From NCBI RefSeq assembly GCF_011045035.1, contig NZ_JAALAA010000009.1:1-64000 (forward strand): a DNA stretch of 64,000 nucleotides. Direction: 5' to 3'. The position numbers and the translations under genes were made by a program. Origin of the DNA: Nocardioides turkmenicus. GTDB taxonomy: Bacteria > Actinomycetota > Actinomycetes > Propionibacteriales > Nocardioidaceae. The notes beneath the pieces were generated by a model. The model searched no databases, was not told the DNA's origin, and saw nothing but the letters and a program-made list of their open reading frames with translations. Below, piece by piece: positions 15,759-24,493 of the stretch (positions are counted from its first letter, which is position 1; each line of letters starts with the position of its first letter).

Positions 15759-16646
15759 ATGGCGACGTACCTCCCCCGGATCCGCACACGGCTGATGATC
15801 CATGCCCACCGCAAGGTCGTGGGACTGCTCGACGGGGAGTACGCGTCCCTCCAGACCGGGCGCTCCATGGACTTCCACGACCTGCGGGAGTACGTCCCCG
15901 GCGACGATGTGAAGGACATCGACTGGAAGGCGACGGCCCGGTCCCGGAGCCTGCTGGTCAAGCGGTTCACCGCCGAGCGCCAGCATCTGGTGCTGCTGGC
16001 AATCTCCACCGGCCGGAGCATGGCGGCCCAGGCGACCGGCACCACCACCAAGCGCGACCTGGGGATCTTCACCGCCGGCCTGGTGGGGTGGCTGGGGGTC
16101 AGGCACGGCGACAAGGTCGCGGTCGCCTACGGCGACTCGGAGACCCAGCGGCTCACCAAGCCCGCCGACACCGAGGTCGCGCTCGAGCGGGCGCTGGGGC
16201 AGGCCCACGACGCGATCACCCCCGACGCCGCCGAGGCCGACATCGTCGCGGTGCTGCGTCACGTCGCCACCAACGTACGCCGCCGGGCGATCCTGCTCGT
16301 CGTCACCGACGAGCACGCGGTCAGCGACGACATGGCCGCGGTCCTGCGCCGCCTCACCGTCCAGCACGAGGTGCTGGTCGCGGGCATCGACGACCTCGAT
16401 CCCACGACCGCGGTGGCCGGCGGCGGGCCGACCGTCGACGTCGACACCGTCGCCGCGCTGCCCGGATGGCTCAGCGGGGACGCGGTCCTCCATGCGCAGT
16501 ACGCCGAGCTGGCCGCAGCCGAGGAGCACGGGCTGCGCACCACGCTGGACCGCCTCGGCATCGCCTATCAGCGGGTCCGCGACGACGCCACCGCGATCGG
16601 CGCCGTCTTCCATCTCCTGGAGAGGCACCGTCATGCGCGCCGGTAG
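15759..16646 (+). CDS. DUF58 domain protein
   Basis: The 295-residue protein shows the DUF58 hallmark FHDLREYVPGDDV followed by IDWKATAR, then a VWA-like fold without a strict MIDAS (LLAISTGRSM). These proteins accompany MoxR in most genomes and are thought to be part of the same chaperone machine at the membrane. The gene starts 26 nt after moxR and overlaps the next gene by 14 nt. Confidence 0.88.
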   Translation: MATYLPRIRTRLMIHAHRKVVGLLDGEYASLQTGRSMDFHDLREYVPGDDVKDIDWKATARSRSLLVKRFTAERQHLVLLAISTGRSMAAQATGTTTKRDLGIFTAGLVGWLGVRHGDKVAVAYGDSETQRLTKPADTEVALERALGQAHDAITPDAAEADIVAVLRHVATNVRRRAILLVVTDEHAVSDDMAAVLRRLTVQHEVLVAGIDDLDPTTAVAGGGPTVDVDTVAALPGWLSGDAVLHAQYAELAAAEEHGLRTTLDRLGIAYQRVRDDATAIGAVFHLLERHRHARR

Positions 16647-17136
16647 CGTCCCCGAGGAGTTCCAGCAGCCACTGGCCCACTCGGGCTGGTGGCTGGTGCT
16701 CGCGCTCGCGCTGCTCGCCGCGGTGGTGCTCTACTACCTCGCGGTCATCCTGCTGACCCGCAAGCGCCGGCCGGTCGTCGAGGTCGAGACGCCGTGGGTG
16801 CCCGAGCCGCGCGACCTGCGCGCCGAGTCCCTGGCTGAGATCGACCGGATCGAGCGCGCCGTGCACCGCGGGGACGTACCCGCGCGGGTCGGCCACCAGC
16901 ACCTGAGCCGCACCGTACGCGACTACGTCGCCGAGGTCAGCCAGATCCCCGCCGACAAGATGGTCCTCGCCGACCTGAAGGCGACCGTACGCAGCGACCC
17001 CCGCACCCGTCCGCTGGCGATGGCCGTCGAGGTGATGTATCCGCCGGCGTTCGCCTCCGAGGAGGAGGGCAAGGCGGCCGAGCGCTTCCCCGAGGCGCTG
17101 GGCCGGGCCCGGCAGGTGGTGACGACATGGACCTGA
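16633..17136 (+). CDS. Single-pass membrane protein of the MoxR/Bat operon (DUF4381-like)
   Basis: The 167-residue protein has one N-terminal transmembrane helix (about 21-42, WLVLALALLAAVVLYYLAVI) and a cytoplasmic helical domain (LRAESLAEIDRIERAVHRGDV, HQHLSRTVRDYVAEV). Its position between DUF58 and the VWA gene is where DUF4381-type proteins occur in Bat operons; that name is by context and weak similarity. It overlaps the genes on both sides, so translational coupling is likely. Confidence 0.72.
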   Translation: MRAGSVPEEFQQPLAHSGWWLVLALALLAAVVLYYLAVILLTRKRRPVVEVETPWVPEPRDLRAESLAEIDRIERAVHRGDVPARVGHQHLSRTVRDYVAEVSQIPADKMVLADLKATVRSDPRTRPLAMAVEVMYPPAFASEEEGKAAERFPEALGRARQVVTTWT

Positions 17137-18131
17137 GATGGCCCGTCCTAGGCGTGATCATGCTGGTCGTCACGGCCGTCGCCGTCGCCGCGATCGTCGT
17201 CCTCGCCGCCCGGGTGCACCGCCGCCCGGCCGACGCCGTGCTCGTCGCCCACACCGAGCGCCTGAAGCGGCTCCCCCGGTTCCGTGAGCTCGCGACCCAG
17301 CAGCGCTGGCTCTCCTGGTGGCAGACCGCGGGCATCGCGCTCGCGGTGATCGGCTGCATCTGGCTGATCGCCCGCCCGCAGGCCACCGACATCACCCAGA
17401 ACCGCTACTCCACCCGCGACATCGTGCTCTGCCTGGACGCCTCGACCTCGATGTTCGACGAGGACACCCAGGTCACCCAGGCCTACTCCCAGCTCGTCGC
17501 CGGCCTCGACGGCGAGCGGGTCAGCCTGGTGCTGTGGAGCGACGCCGCCGTCACCGTCTTCCCGCTCACCGACGACTACGGCTGGGTGCAGGACGAGCTG
17601 TCACGGGCTGGCCGCGCCTTCGCCCTCGGCGACCAGGAGTACGTCGCGGGCACCTACCTCGGCAAGGAGCGCGCCTCCCTGATCAGCGACGGCATCGTGT
17701 CCTGCGTCAAGCGCTTCGATCTGTCCAACCCCGAGCGGGGCCGGGCGGTCATCGTCGCCTCCGACAACGACCCGCAGGGCGGCCCGCCGGTCTACACGCT
17801 GCCCGAGGCCGCCGAGTTCGCCAAGGAGCGCGACGTCCGGCTCTACGGCATCGGCTCCGCCGACCTCAGCTTCCAGGAGGACAAGCGCGCCACCTTCGAG
17901 AAGGCGATGACCGACACCGGCGGCACCTTCTCGCTCCTCGGTGACGACGGCTCCATCGAGTCCATCCTGGCCGGCATCGACCGGCTCTCCGCCGATGAGG
18001 TCGTCGAGCCGCCGAAGTACCAGGTCCGCGACGCCCCCGGCTGGCCGATCGCGACGATCGTCCTCGGCGTGCTCATGCTGATCGCCGGGTGGGTCTATGC
18101 CCTGGTCCGCTCCGGGAGGCTGTTCCGATGA
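17127..18131 (+). CDS. VWA-domain membrane protein (BatA-like)
   Basis: The 334-residue protein has N-terminal transmembrane segments (about 7-28 and 67-83), a VWA domain with an intact MIDAS (LDASTSMF, DxSxS) and later VASDNDP. A C-terminal helix follows (WPIATIVLGVLMLIAGWVYAL). BatA-type proteins pair with MoxR ATPases at the membrane. The ATG at 17127 lies 10 nt inside the upstream gene; the next gene starts with an ATGA overlap. Confidence 0.85.
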   Translation: MDLRWPVLGVIMLVVTAVAVAAIVVLAARVHRRPADAVLVAHTERLKRLPRFRELATQQRWLSWWQTAGIALAVIGCIWLIARPQATDITQNRYSTRDIVLCLDASTSMFDEDTQVTQAYSQLVAGLDGERVSLVLWSDAAVTVFPLTDDYGWVQDELSRAGRAFALGDQEYVAGTYLGKERASLISDGIVSCVKRFDLSNPERGRAVIVASDNDPQGGPPVYTLPEAAEFAKERDVRLYGIGSADLSFQEDKRATFEKAMTDTGGTFSLLGDDGSIESILAGIDRLSADEVVEPPKYQVRDAPGWPIATIVLGVLMLIAGWVYALVRSGRLFR

Positions 18132-19030
18132 GCGCCATGGGATGGCAGATCCTCACCCTCGTACGCCGCGGGCTGATCGTCCTGCTCACCGTCGTCGTCC
18201 TGGTGCGGCCGACCTGGGGCGCGGCGCCGACTGAGATGCGTACGGCCGATCTCGACATCCTCGTCGTGGTCGACCGGACCCGGTCGATGGTCGCCGAGGA
18301 CGGCCCCGGAGGCGAGGCCCGGATGACCCAGCTCAAGAGGGACCTCAAGGCGCTCTCGGCTGCGCTGCCCTCGGTGCGGTTCGGGGCGATCACCTTCGGC
18401 GGCGAGGTCGTACGCACCGAGATGCCGTTCACCTACGACACCACGGCGTTCAACGCCTGGGTCGACGGGCTCTACGCCGAACGTGCCTTCGACGGCTCCG
18501 GCTCCATGGTCGACGCCCCGCGCGACCAGGTCATCGAGGCCCTGGAGCGCGACCAGGAGCGTTTCCCCGAACGGCGCCGGATCGTGGTGTTCGCCTCCGA
18601 CGGGGAGAACACCCGCGAGGGCGTCGACCAGGAGTCGTTCGCCGAGGTCGACGACCTCTCGGCCGGCGGTGTCGTGCTCGGCTACGGCACCGAGGAGGGC
18701 GGCAGGATGCCGTGGGACGACGAGCGCCCCCAGGACGGCTACCTCAAGGACAGCGACGGCCAGGACGCCCGCTCCCGGATCGACCTGGCCAACCTGCGCG
18801 GGATCGCAGGTCAGATGGGCCTTCAGACGATTCGCCGCACGACGAAGGACCCCAAGGAGGTCGTCACCGAGGCCTCCACCTGGGACTCCGAGATGCTGAC
18901 CGAGAAGACCTCCGCCGGCGGCGAGGTGTCCCGGGCCTGGATCTTCGGCTTCCCCCTGCTGGCACTCTTGCTGTGGGAGCTGTGGGGCCATCGCCGTCGC
19001 GCGCACGAGGCCGAGGAGGTGCTGTCGTGA
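18128..19030 (+). CDS. VWA-domain membrane protein (BatB-like) with altered MIDAS
   Basis: The 300-residue protein has an N-terminal transmembrane helix (LIVLLTVVVLVRPTW), a VWA domain and a C-terminal transmembrane helix (IFGFPLLALLLWELW). Its MIDAS is VVDRTRSMV, giving DxTxS, where the first serine is replaced by Thr; the later VFASDGENT keeps the Asp. The gene overlaps the previous stop (ATGA) and the next start (GTGA). It probably forms a heteromeric VWA complex with the BatA-like protein. Confidence 0.84.
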   Translation: MSAMGWQILTLVRRGLIVLLTVVVLVRPTWGAAPTEMRTADLDILVVVDRTRSMVAEDGPGGEARMTQLKRDLKALSAALPSVRFGAITFGGEVVRTEMPFTYDTTAFNAWVDGLYAERAFDGSGSMVDAPRDQVIEALERDQERFPERRRIVVFASDGENTREGVDQESFAEVDDLSAGGVVLGYGTEEGGRMPWDDERPQDGYLKDSDGQDARSRIDLANLRGIAGQMGLQTIRRTTKDPKEVVTEASTWDSEMLTEKTSAGGEVSRAWIFGFPLLALLLWELWGHRRRAHEAEEVLS

Positions 19031-19761
19031 CCGTCACCGAGACACCTGTCGAGGCGACCGAGCCGCAGGGCCCCGTACGCACCGCCCGCGAGCAGGTGCG
19101 CCGCGCTTTCCTGCTGGCCGGGATCGTCCCGGTGGTCATCGGGCTGGCCTTCCTGATGAAGGTGGTCCTGATGGGTCACCACGACCGGGCCGGCCGCGAC
19201 GCCTGGGACGTACGCGACGCCGCGACCGCGATGGAGCACTACTCCGCCAACCGCGAGCTCAACATCCTGCAGCCGTGGATCGCCCACTTCGACGCCGGCA
19301 ACGCCGCCTTCCTCCTCGGCGAGAACGCCCGCGCGATCGCCTACTACGGCGAGGCGCTGGAGCGGGTGCCCGAGGACCACGAGTGCACCGTACGCATCAA
19401 CATGTCGCTGACCCAGGAGGCGATCGGAGACCGCGCCCGCGACGCCGGAGACCAGCGCGGCGCGAAGGCGGCCTACGAGGAGGCGCTGGCCACGCTGAAG
19501 GAGGGCGACTGCCCCACCGACGCCGGCCAGGGCAAGGAGCAGTCCCAGCAGGGCGAGTCCGTCGAGGAGCGCCTGCAGGAGAAGCTGACCCCGAAGACGC
19601 CGATCAGACCCAACGAGCAGGACGACCCACCCGATCAGCCGCAGAACGAGGACAAGAAGGAGGACAAGCTCGACCAGCGCAACGGTGACGGCGAGAGCTA
19701 CCGCCGCGACGACGCCGACCTCGACGACTACGGCGGGTTCAGCGACGAGCCGCAGTGGTGA
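19027..19761 (+). CDS. TPR membrane protein (BatC-like)
   Basis: The 244-residue protein has one transmembrane helix (about 29-48, LLAGIVPVVIGLAFLMKVVL) and two TPR-like helix pairs (DAGNAAFLLGENARAIAYYGEAL and the pair ending AYEEALATL). A long, very charged, Gln/Asp/Lys-rich disordered tail follows. TPR proteins occupy the same position in Bat (aerotolerance) operons and are taken to bind the VWA partners. It is the last gene of the operon. Confidence 0.8.
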   Translation: MTVTETPVEATEPQGPVRTAREQVRRAFLLAGIVPVVIGLAFLMKVVLMGHHDRAGRDAWDVRDAATAMEHYSANRELNILQPWIAHFDAGNAAFLLGENARAIAYYGEALERVPEDHECTVRINMSLTQEAIGDRARDAGDQRGAKAAYEEALATLKEGDCPTDAGQGKEQSQQGESVEERLQEKLTPKTPIRPNEQDDPPDQPQNEDKKEDKLDQRNGDGESYRRDDADLDDYGGFSDEPQW

Positions 19762-19769
19762 GGCGTTGG

Positions 19770-19788
19770 CCGCCCGACACCAGGGCGG
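19770..19788. terminator. Weak hairpin between convergent genes
   Basis: CCGCCC and GGGCGG pair across a 7-nt loop in the short gap between the BatC-like and secreted protein genes. There is no T-run, so termination is only plausible. Confidence 0.3.
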
Positions 19789-21675
19789 TCAGCGGAATCG
19801 GACGTACGTCCACGGGCCGGTCCCGGCGGCGTTTGTCGAGTCACCTGCGAATCGAGCCGCGATGCGGAATCGCGAGCCGCTGGGGTGGTAGCGCGTGAGC
19901 GTCCACCGGGCCTTGCCGTAGGCGTTGGTGGTCCGGCAGGTCGAGGTCGCGACCGTTCTCCAGGCCGCGTCCTTGTACTTCTGGACCGTCATCCGGACGC
20001 AGAGGCCGGAGCGGACCGGGCGAACCGACGTGACGAGGGTGGGGTCCGCGGACGGCCGGTACACGGCGTACGCCCCGACTCGACGCAGCGGGTTCAGTGC
20101 CTTCGTCGCGAGCCCGAGGCGTACGGATCGCTTGAGCGTGGCCTTGGCGGCCGTGCTCCGTGAGTCGGCAGGGTGACTCGCCACGATCGTGGTGTTCCGC
20201 CACATCGTGCGGTTGAGGGTCAGTCCGGTCGACGGGACGTTGCCGTCGTAGAGGACCTTGATGGTGCCGCCGGCCTCTTGAGCCGTGACCCGCACCCTTC
20301 GGCTGTCGGTCTTGGTGAGGTTGACCCGGAACGTGGCGGTCTCGCCAGCGGCGTACGACGTCTTGTTGGCTGTCAGCGTCACAGCGGGCGTCTGCGGCTG
20401 CACCGTCACCGTCTGGGCCGGGTGGGAGGCCGCGACATAGCGGTTGTCACCGGGAACGGTGACGTAATAGGTGACCGGTCTGGCAACGTTCGGCATGTCG
20501 ACGAACTCGAACGTGCCGTCCGAACCCGTCGTCGTCTCATGATCACGCAGGAAACCCGACTCGTCGGCGACGCTGAGTCTCACCGTCGCCCCGCCGTTCC
20601 GACCGTCCGCACGGACGAGGCTCCCTCGAACGGTGACGGGATTGCCGACGAGGACAGACGACACCATCGGCGAGACGCTGAGATCGGTCGCAACCTGGGA
20701 CACGGGAACCGTCACCCACCGGCTCGCCGCCATGGTGTCGTCGGTGGCGTCCATGCTCGCTTCGATGTGCCAGCTTCCGGGCTCGGTCACCTTGATCGGG
20801 ATCGAGGCGACACCATCAGGCCCAGAAACGACGTCGATCTGGGACCACGTCGACGTGCTTGGCGCATACCGAACATGGACGGTGCGGTTCGGGGCTGGCA
20901 CGCCGTCGACGAGCACGGTGACGCTGGTGCCGAGGTCGTCGTTGACATAGGCGGAATCCGGAGCGTGGATCTGCAGGTCGGATCGGCGCCACGCCGTGGG
21001 CTCCGTCGCCCAGTCCTTGGCTGCTTGATAGTCCGCGTCGCCATCCCACCAGGCGATGAGCGCGTATTCAGGACACGGGAACTGCTGGTCGTACGTCACG
21101 GTGAACGTGCCGGCGGCTGAGGTGGTGCTGTCCGTGATGCGGCCGACCGAGACCGGGCTGGTCTCGGAATACCAACACTGAAGATCCCAGTGCACGACCC
21201 GGTCGGCCAGACCCGCACCATCGCCGGACAGGAGCACGTCGAACGAGATCTGCTCGTCGGTCTGACGGAGGCCGTTGTCGGAGAAGGTGAACGTCGACGG
21301 GTGCCGAGCGACGTCGAAGTTGGTCCAGTCCTCGTAGGTGCCGTCGGCGCCGGCGTAGCTCGCGTGCAGGGTGTAGCGGCTCGCGACGGGCGGGGTGAAC
21401 CGGTAGGTCCAACGCCCGCTTGCATCGGTGACGACAGTGGCGTGCCACGCCGCGCTCGGATCAATCTGCGCAAGCTCGACGTTCGCGCCGGCAACCGGCG
21501 CACCGTTCTCGGTCACCGTGCCTTCGAGGTCCATCGGCTCGCCCCACATGAACGGCCCGTCCGCCGACGGGAAGATGGTCACGCCGTCGGGCTCGGCGGC
21601 CTCAGCAACCGCAGAGGCGAAGGTGAGAAGTGGTGCGATGAGCAGGATGGCGATCGCGCATGCGAGCCGAGCCAT
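19789..21675 (-). CDS. Secreted protein with tandem Ig-like domains
   Basis: The 628-residue exported protein has a Sec signal peptide (LACAIAILLIAPLLTFASAVAEA, cleavage near residue 27). Repeated beta-sandwich units of about 90-100 residues follow: VTIFPSADGPFMWGEPMDLEG, later VATDLSVSPMVSSVLVGNPVTV, and VTLTANKTSYAAGETATFRV. The last 120 residues hold two Cys pairs and a basic, Tyr-rich end (YVRFR). There is no LPXTG, transmembrane anchor or enzyme motif. Codon use looks slightly less GC-extreme than its neighbours. Probable cell-surface or matrix role; no specific function is assigned. Confidence 0.78.
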   Translation of the reverse strand: MARLACAIAILLIAPLLTFASAVAEAAEPDGVTIFPSADGPFMWGEPMDLEGTVTENGAPVAGANVELAQIDPSAAWHATVVTDASGRWTYRFTPPVASRYTLHASYAGADGTYEDWTNFDVARHPSTFTFSDNGLRQTDEQISFDVLLSGDGAGLADRVVHWDLQCWYSETSPVSVGRITDSTTSAAGTFTVTYDQQFPCPEYALIAWWDGDADYQAAKDWATEPTAWRRSDLQIHAPDSAYVNDDLGTSVTVLVDGVPAPNRTVHVRYAPSTSTWSQIDVVSGPDGVASIPIKVTEPGSWHIEASMDATDDTMAASRWVTVPVSQVATDLSVSPMVSSVLVGNPVTVRGSLVRADGRNGGATVRLSVADESGFLRDHETTTGSDGTFEFVDMPNVARPVTYYVTVPGDNRYVAASHPAQTVTVQPQTPAVTLTANKTSYAAGETATFRVNLTKTDSRRVRVTAQEAGGTIKVLYDGNVPSTGLTLNRTMWRNTTIVASHPADSRSTAAKATLKRSVRLGLATKALNPLRRVGAYAVYRPSADPTLVTSVRPVRSGLCVRMTVQKYKDAAWRTVATSTCRTTNAYGKARWTLTRYHPSGSRFRIAARFAGDSTNAAGTGPWTYVRFR

Positions 21676-21752
21676 GATGACCTCCGATTGCGCAGCCTCG
21701 GGCGAGGTGCGCAGACAAGATAGACGAAGGTCGGCTCACCCCGCCATCGAAC

Positions 21753-22721
21753 TCAGCGCATGAGCGTCTGCGACGGGAGCTCCTGGAACTGCGCCCGGTA
21801 CGCCTGGGAGAACCGACCTAGGTGGAAGAAGCCCCACTGGGCGGCGATGGCGGTGACCGAGGTGGCGGTCGCGTCGGCGGCGAGCAGGTCGGCGTGGGCG
21901 CGGTCGAGCCGGGTCCGCCGCCAGTACTCCAGGGGCGTCGTGTCGAGGTCGCGCTGGAACGCCTCCTGCAGCGTACGGGTCGAGACGCCGACTGATCGGG
22001 CCAGCTCGGCGACCTTCCAGGGGCGCTCGGGGTGGGCCTCGAGGAGGTCGACGGCCATGCGTACGGCCCGGGACATCGAGGGCGTGGCGTTCTCGGAGGC
22101 GATCTCCAACGACGTGTTGGCCTGGATCGTCAGCAGGCCGCCGATGAGCGCCTGCTCGTAGGGCGCGGCCACCAGCGGGGAGCTCATCAGCGAGCCACCC
22201 GCCTCGACGTTGTCGTAGGCCAGGCGCACCATCTTAAGCCAGTCGCGCACCTCGGGCCGGGCCAGGTCGAGCGTGGGGTCGAAGACCACCGGGCCCGCGC
22301 CACCGATGCCGGCAGCCGCCTCCTCGACCGCGCTGCGGCGGATGTAGACCTGCAGCTTCTCGCAGCCGTCGGACCAGAGCATGTCGACCGCCTCGGTGGG
22401 CGAGCCGATCGAGGCGCGGGTGCGGTCGGCGAGGACGACGTGCTCACCCACCTTGACCTTGGCGCTGCCGGCCAGCGGGAGCTGGATCAGGTAGAAGTCG
22501 TCGAAGGTGCCGGGCGTGATCCGCACCTCGTCGCCGTAGCGCATGTAGTTGAGCATCACGTCCTCGCCCAGCGGCGCGGCGTTGTGCACCATGTCCAGCT
22601 GCGAGCCGGCCTGCGTCAGCGCCAGATAATGGGCGCAGAAACGCTCCGCTACGGCCTCTCGGGCCTGGTCCACGTCAGTGGTGGCGACAACGGTGTGGCG
22701 GCTCAGCAGGGGACGGGGCAA
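21753..22721 (-). CDS. AraC family transcriptional regulator (AraC_binding_2 type)
   Basis: The 322-residue regulator has an N-terminal cupin-like ligand domain (AraC_binding_2, LNYMRYGDEVRITPGTFDD) and a C-terminal double helix-turn-helix (WKVAELARSVGVSTRTLQEAF and VTAIAAQWGFFHLGRFSQAY). TTG 22721 is chosen because AGGAG stands 7 nt upstream and a TACGCT -10 lies between it and an upstream in-frame TTG at 22799. It follows the flavin monooxygenase gene on the same strand and is the best candidate to bind the direct repeats in front of it. Confidence 0.85.
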   Translation of the reverse strand: MPRPLLSRHTVVATTDVDQAREAVAERFCAHYLALTQAGSQLDMVHNAAPLGEDVMLNYMRYGDEVRITPGTFDDFYLIQLPLAGSAKVKVGEHVVLADRTRASIGSPTEAVDMLWSDGCEKLQVYIRRSAVEEAAAGIGGAGPVVFDPTLDLARPEVRDWLKMVRLAYDNVEAGGSLMSSPLVAAPYEQALIGGLLTIQANTSLEIASENATPSMSRAVRMAVDLLEAHPERPWKVAELARSVGVSTRTLQEAFQRDLDTTPLEYWRRTRLDRAHADLLAADATATSVTAIAAQWGFFHLGRFSQAYRAQFQELPSQTLMR

Positions 22722-22756
22722 GGGAGGCTCCTGGACCGTGGCTCGATTGACCGAAG

Positions 22757-22762
22757 AGCGTA
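22757..22762 (-). promoter_or_regulatory. Candidate -10 (TACGCT) of araC-type gene
   Basis: TACGCT on the minus strand lies 35 nt before the TTG at 22721. An inverted GATTGCGC, the core of the upstream direct repeats, lies about 30 bp further upstream (near 22790-22797). Confidence 0.38.
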
Positions 22763-22885
22763 GCGGAGCCGGCGCCGTGTGAACGCGAACACTGCGCAAT
22801 CACTGTCCAAGGTCCCGGCTGGAGTCCACCCGAACCCGAAACGAGATGCCGGTCCCACCCAGGAACACCGGCATCTCGCGTCGTA

Positions 22886-24367
22886 CTAGCTCCTCCCGGC
22901 CAGCTTCTCCACGAGTCTGGGCGTGACGGAGGCGTACGCCTTCGGGTTGATCGGCAGCAGCCACTGCATCGCCTTGACCCGCTTGCTGACGTCGATGCCG
23001 ACGTCGCCGAGGACCTCGTCGATGTTGTGCATCGAGAACGGGATGATGTTGGTGCCGCGGGCGTGGTGGCCGTCGGTGCGCTCCCGCATCCAGGCCAGCC
23101 GCGCGGTGACGTGGGCCTCCATCTCCTCCACCGGCGGGACCTGGTGGCCGCCACCGAGGTGGGAGCCGATCCAGACCGCGCTCATCTCGGCCGAGAGCGG
23201 CGAGAAGAACGAGGAGTTGTAGCCCGCGAAGGTCAGGTCCTTCACGGTGAGCGGGAGGATCTGGCGATAGAGCTGGTAGTCGCCGTTGTCGTCGGTGAGC
23301 TGGTCCTGGATCTCCTCGGAGAAGAACGGGAGCTCCTGCTTGAAGCCGGTCGCCGTCACCACGACGTCGGCCGGCACCGCGCGACCGTTGGCGAGCTCGG
23401 CGTACGGCTTGCCGTCCTTGGTCACGAAGGCGGCGATCTCGGTGTCGCGCTCGACGGCGATGTCGCCGGCCTCGACGCCCTCGAAGAAGCCCTCGGTGGC
23501 CAGCGAGACCGTCGAGCGGGCGATGTCGGTGAACTGGCCCTTGGGGATCAGCCCGAGCTTCTTCAGCTTGAGCTGGCTGGTGGTGACCGACTCGACGCTG
23601 CCGACCATCGAGCCGGCCATCTTCGAGCCGCCGGCGTGCAGCATCTTCTCGGCTCCGCGGATGTTCTGGTAGGGGAAGAGCCCCTCCCCCATGCGCGTGA
23701 GCAGCAGCATCTTGTAGTTGAGGACGCCCTTGATCTTGCGGGGCATCTTCCACAGCAGCTGGCGCGCGACCACGGTGGTCGAGGCCGCCTCCTTGGCGAT
23801 CTCGACGGCCACGTCGCAGGCGGACTTCCCGTAGCCGACGACCACGACGTCCTTGCCCTTGACGGTGTCCAGGTCGTGCAGCTCGCTCGCGGCAAGGATC
23901 GTGCCGCCGGCGGCCTTCAGGTCGTCGACCCCGTCGTACGCAGGGGCGAACGGCTCCGAGAAGACGCCACTGGCCACGACCAGGTGGTCGTAGTGCTCGG
24001 TCGTCTCGCCGTCAGCCCCCGCTGCGGAAATGTCCCAGCCGCCCCCTCCAGCCGGCTGGGCACTCCGCACCTCGGTGGAGAGCCTGATCATCGGGGCGAG
24101 GTCGAACTTCTCGACGTACATCTCGAGGTAGCTCTGCACCTGCTCGCCGCTGAGCCACTCGGGGAACACCTTCGGCATCCTCAGGTCCGAGAGCGTGTAG
24201 GAGTCCTTGTTGTTCTGCGTCGTCAGCCCTGGGTAGCGACGGGTGCGGCTCCATACACCACCGACATCGGGCGTCTTCTCGAAGACGGTGATGTCGTGCC
24301 CGAGCTGGGTGAGCACCTTGGCCGAGGCGATGCCTGCGAACCCGGCGCCGATGACCGCGATCTTCAC
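22886..24367 (-). CDS. Flavin-containing monooxygenase (FMO/BVMO-like)
   Basis: The 493-residue class B-type flavoprotein has an N-terminal FAD Rossmann motif (VIGAGFAGIASAKVL), a second nucleotide motif for NADPH (VVVVGYGKSACDVAVE) and the ATG near the end of the second domain (VVTATGF). The FMO signature FxGxxxH is poorly kept (AASELHD), so whether it does N/S-oxidation or Baeyer-Villiger chemistry is open. The start is GTG 24367, with AGAGGAAA upstream. The promoter carries two AraC-type direct repeats, so induction by a substrate through the AraC regulator is likely. Confidence 0.87.
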   Translation of the reverse strand: MKIAVIGAGFAGIASAKVLTQLGHDITVFEKTPDVGGVWSRTRRYPGLTTQNNKDSYTLSDLRMPKVFPEWLSGEQVQSYLEMYVEKFDLAPMIRLSTEVRSAQPAGGGGWDISAAGADGETTEHYDHLVVASGVFSEPFAPAYDGVDDLKAAGGTILAASELHDLDTVKGKDVVVVGYGKSACDVAVEIAKEAASTTVVARQLLWKMPRKIKGVLNYKMLLLTRMGEGLFPYQNIRGAEKMLHAGGSKMAGSMVGSVESVTTSQLKLKKLGLIPKGQFTDIARSTVSLATEGFFEGVEAGDIAVERDTEIAAFVTKDGKPYAELANGRAVPADVVVTATGFKQELPFFSEEIQDQLTDDNGDYQLYRQILPLTVKDLTFAGYNSSFFSPLSAEMSAVWIGSHLGGGHQVPPVEEMEAHVTARLAWMRERTDGHHARGTNIIPFSMHNIDEVLGDVGIDVSKRVKAMQWLLPINPKAYASVTPRLVEKLAGRS

Positions 24368-24434
24368 TTTTCTGTTTCCTCTCGCAGCGGGGTCTGCGTA
24401 GGCAAAACGCTAGAGAGGTCGAACAGCGCTCCGC

Positions 24435-24470
24435 TATCCAGGTTGCGCGAGAGGTATCCGGATTGCGCGA
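24435..24470. promoter_or_regulatory. AraC-type direct repeat operator
   Basis: TATCCAGGTTGCGCGA (24435-24450) and TATCCGGATTGCGCGA (24455-24470) are 14/16 identical, in the same orientation and exactly 20 bp apart, i.e. on one DNA face. They lie 68 bp upstream of the monooxygenase start. This is the usual arrangement for AraC dimers. Confidence 0.65.
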
Positions 24471-24493
24471 CGGGTTCGTCGCGCGATCCGGCC

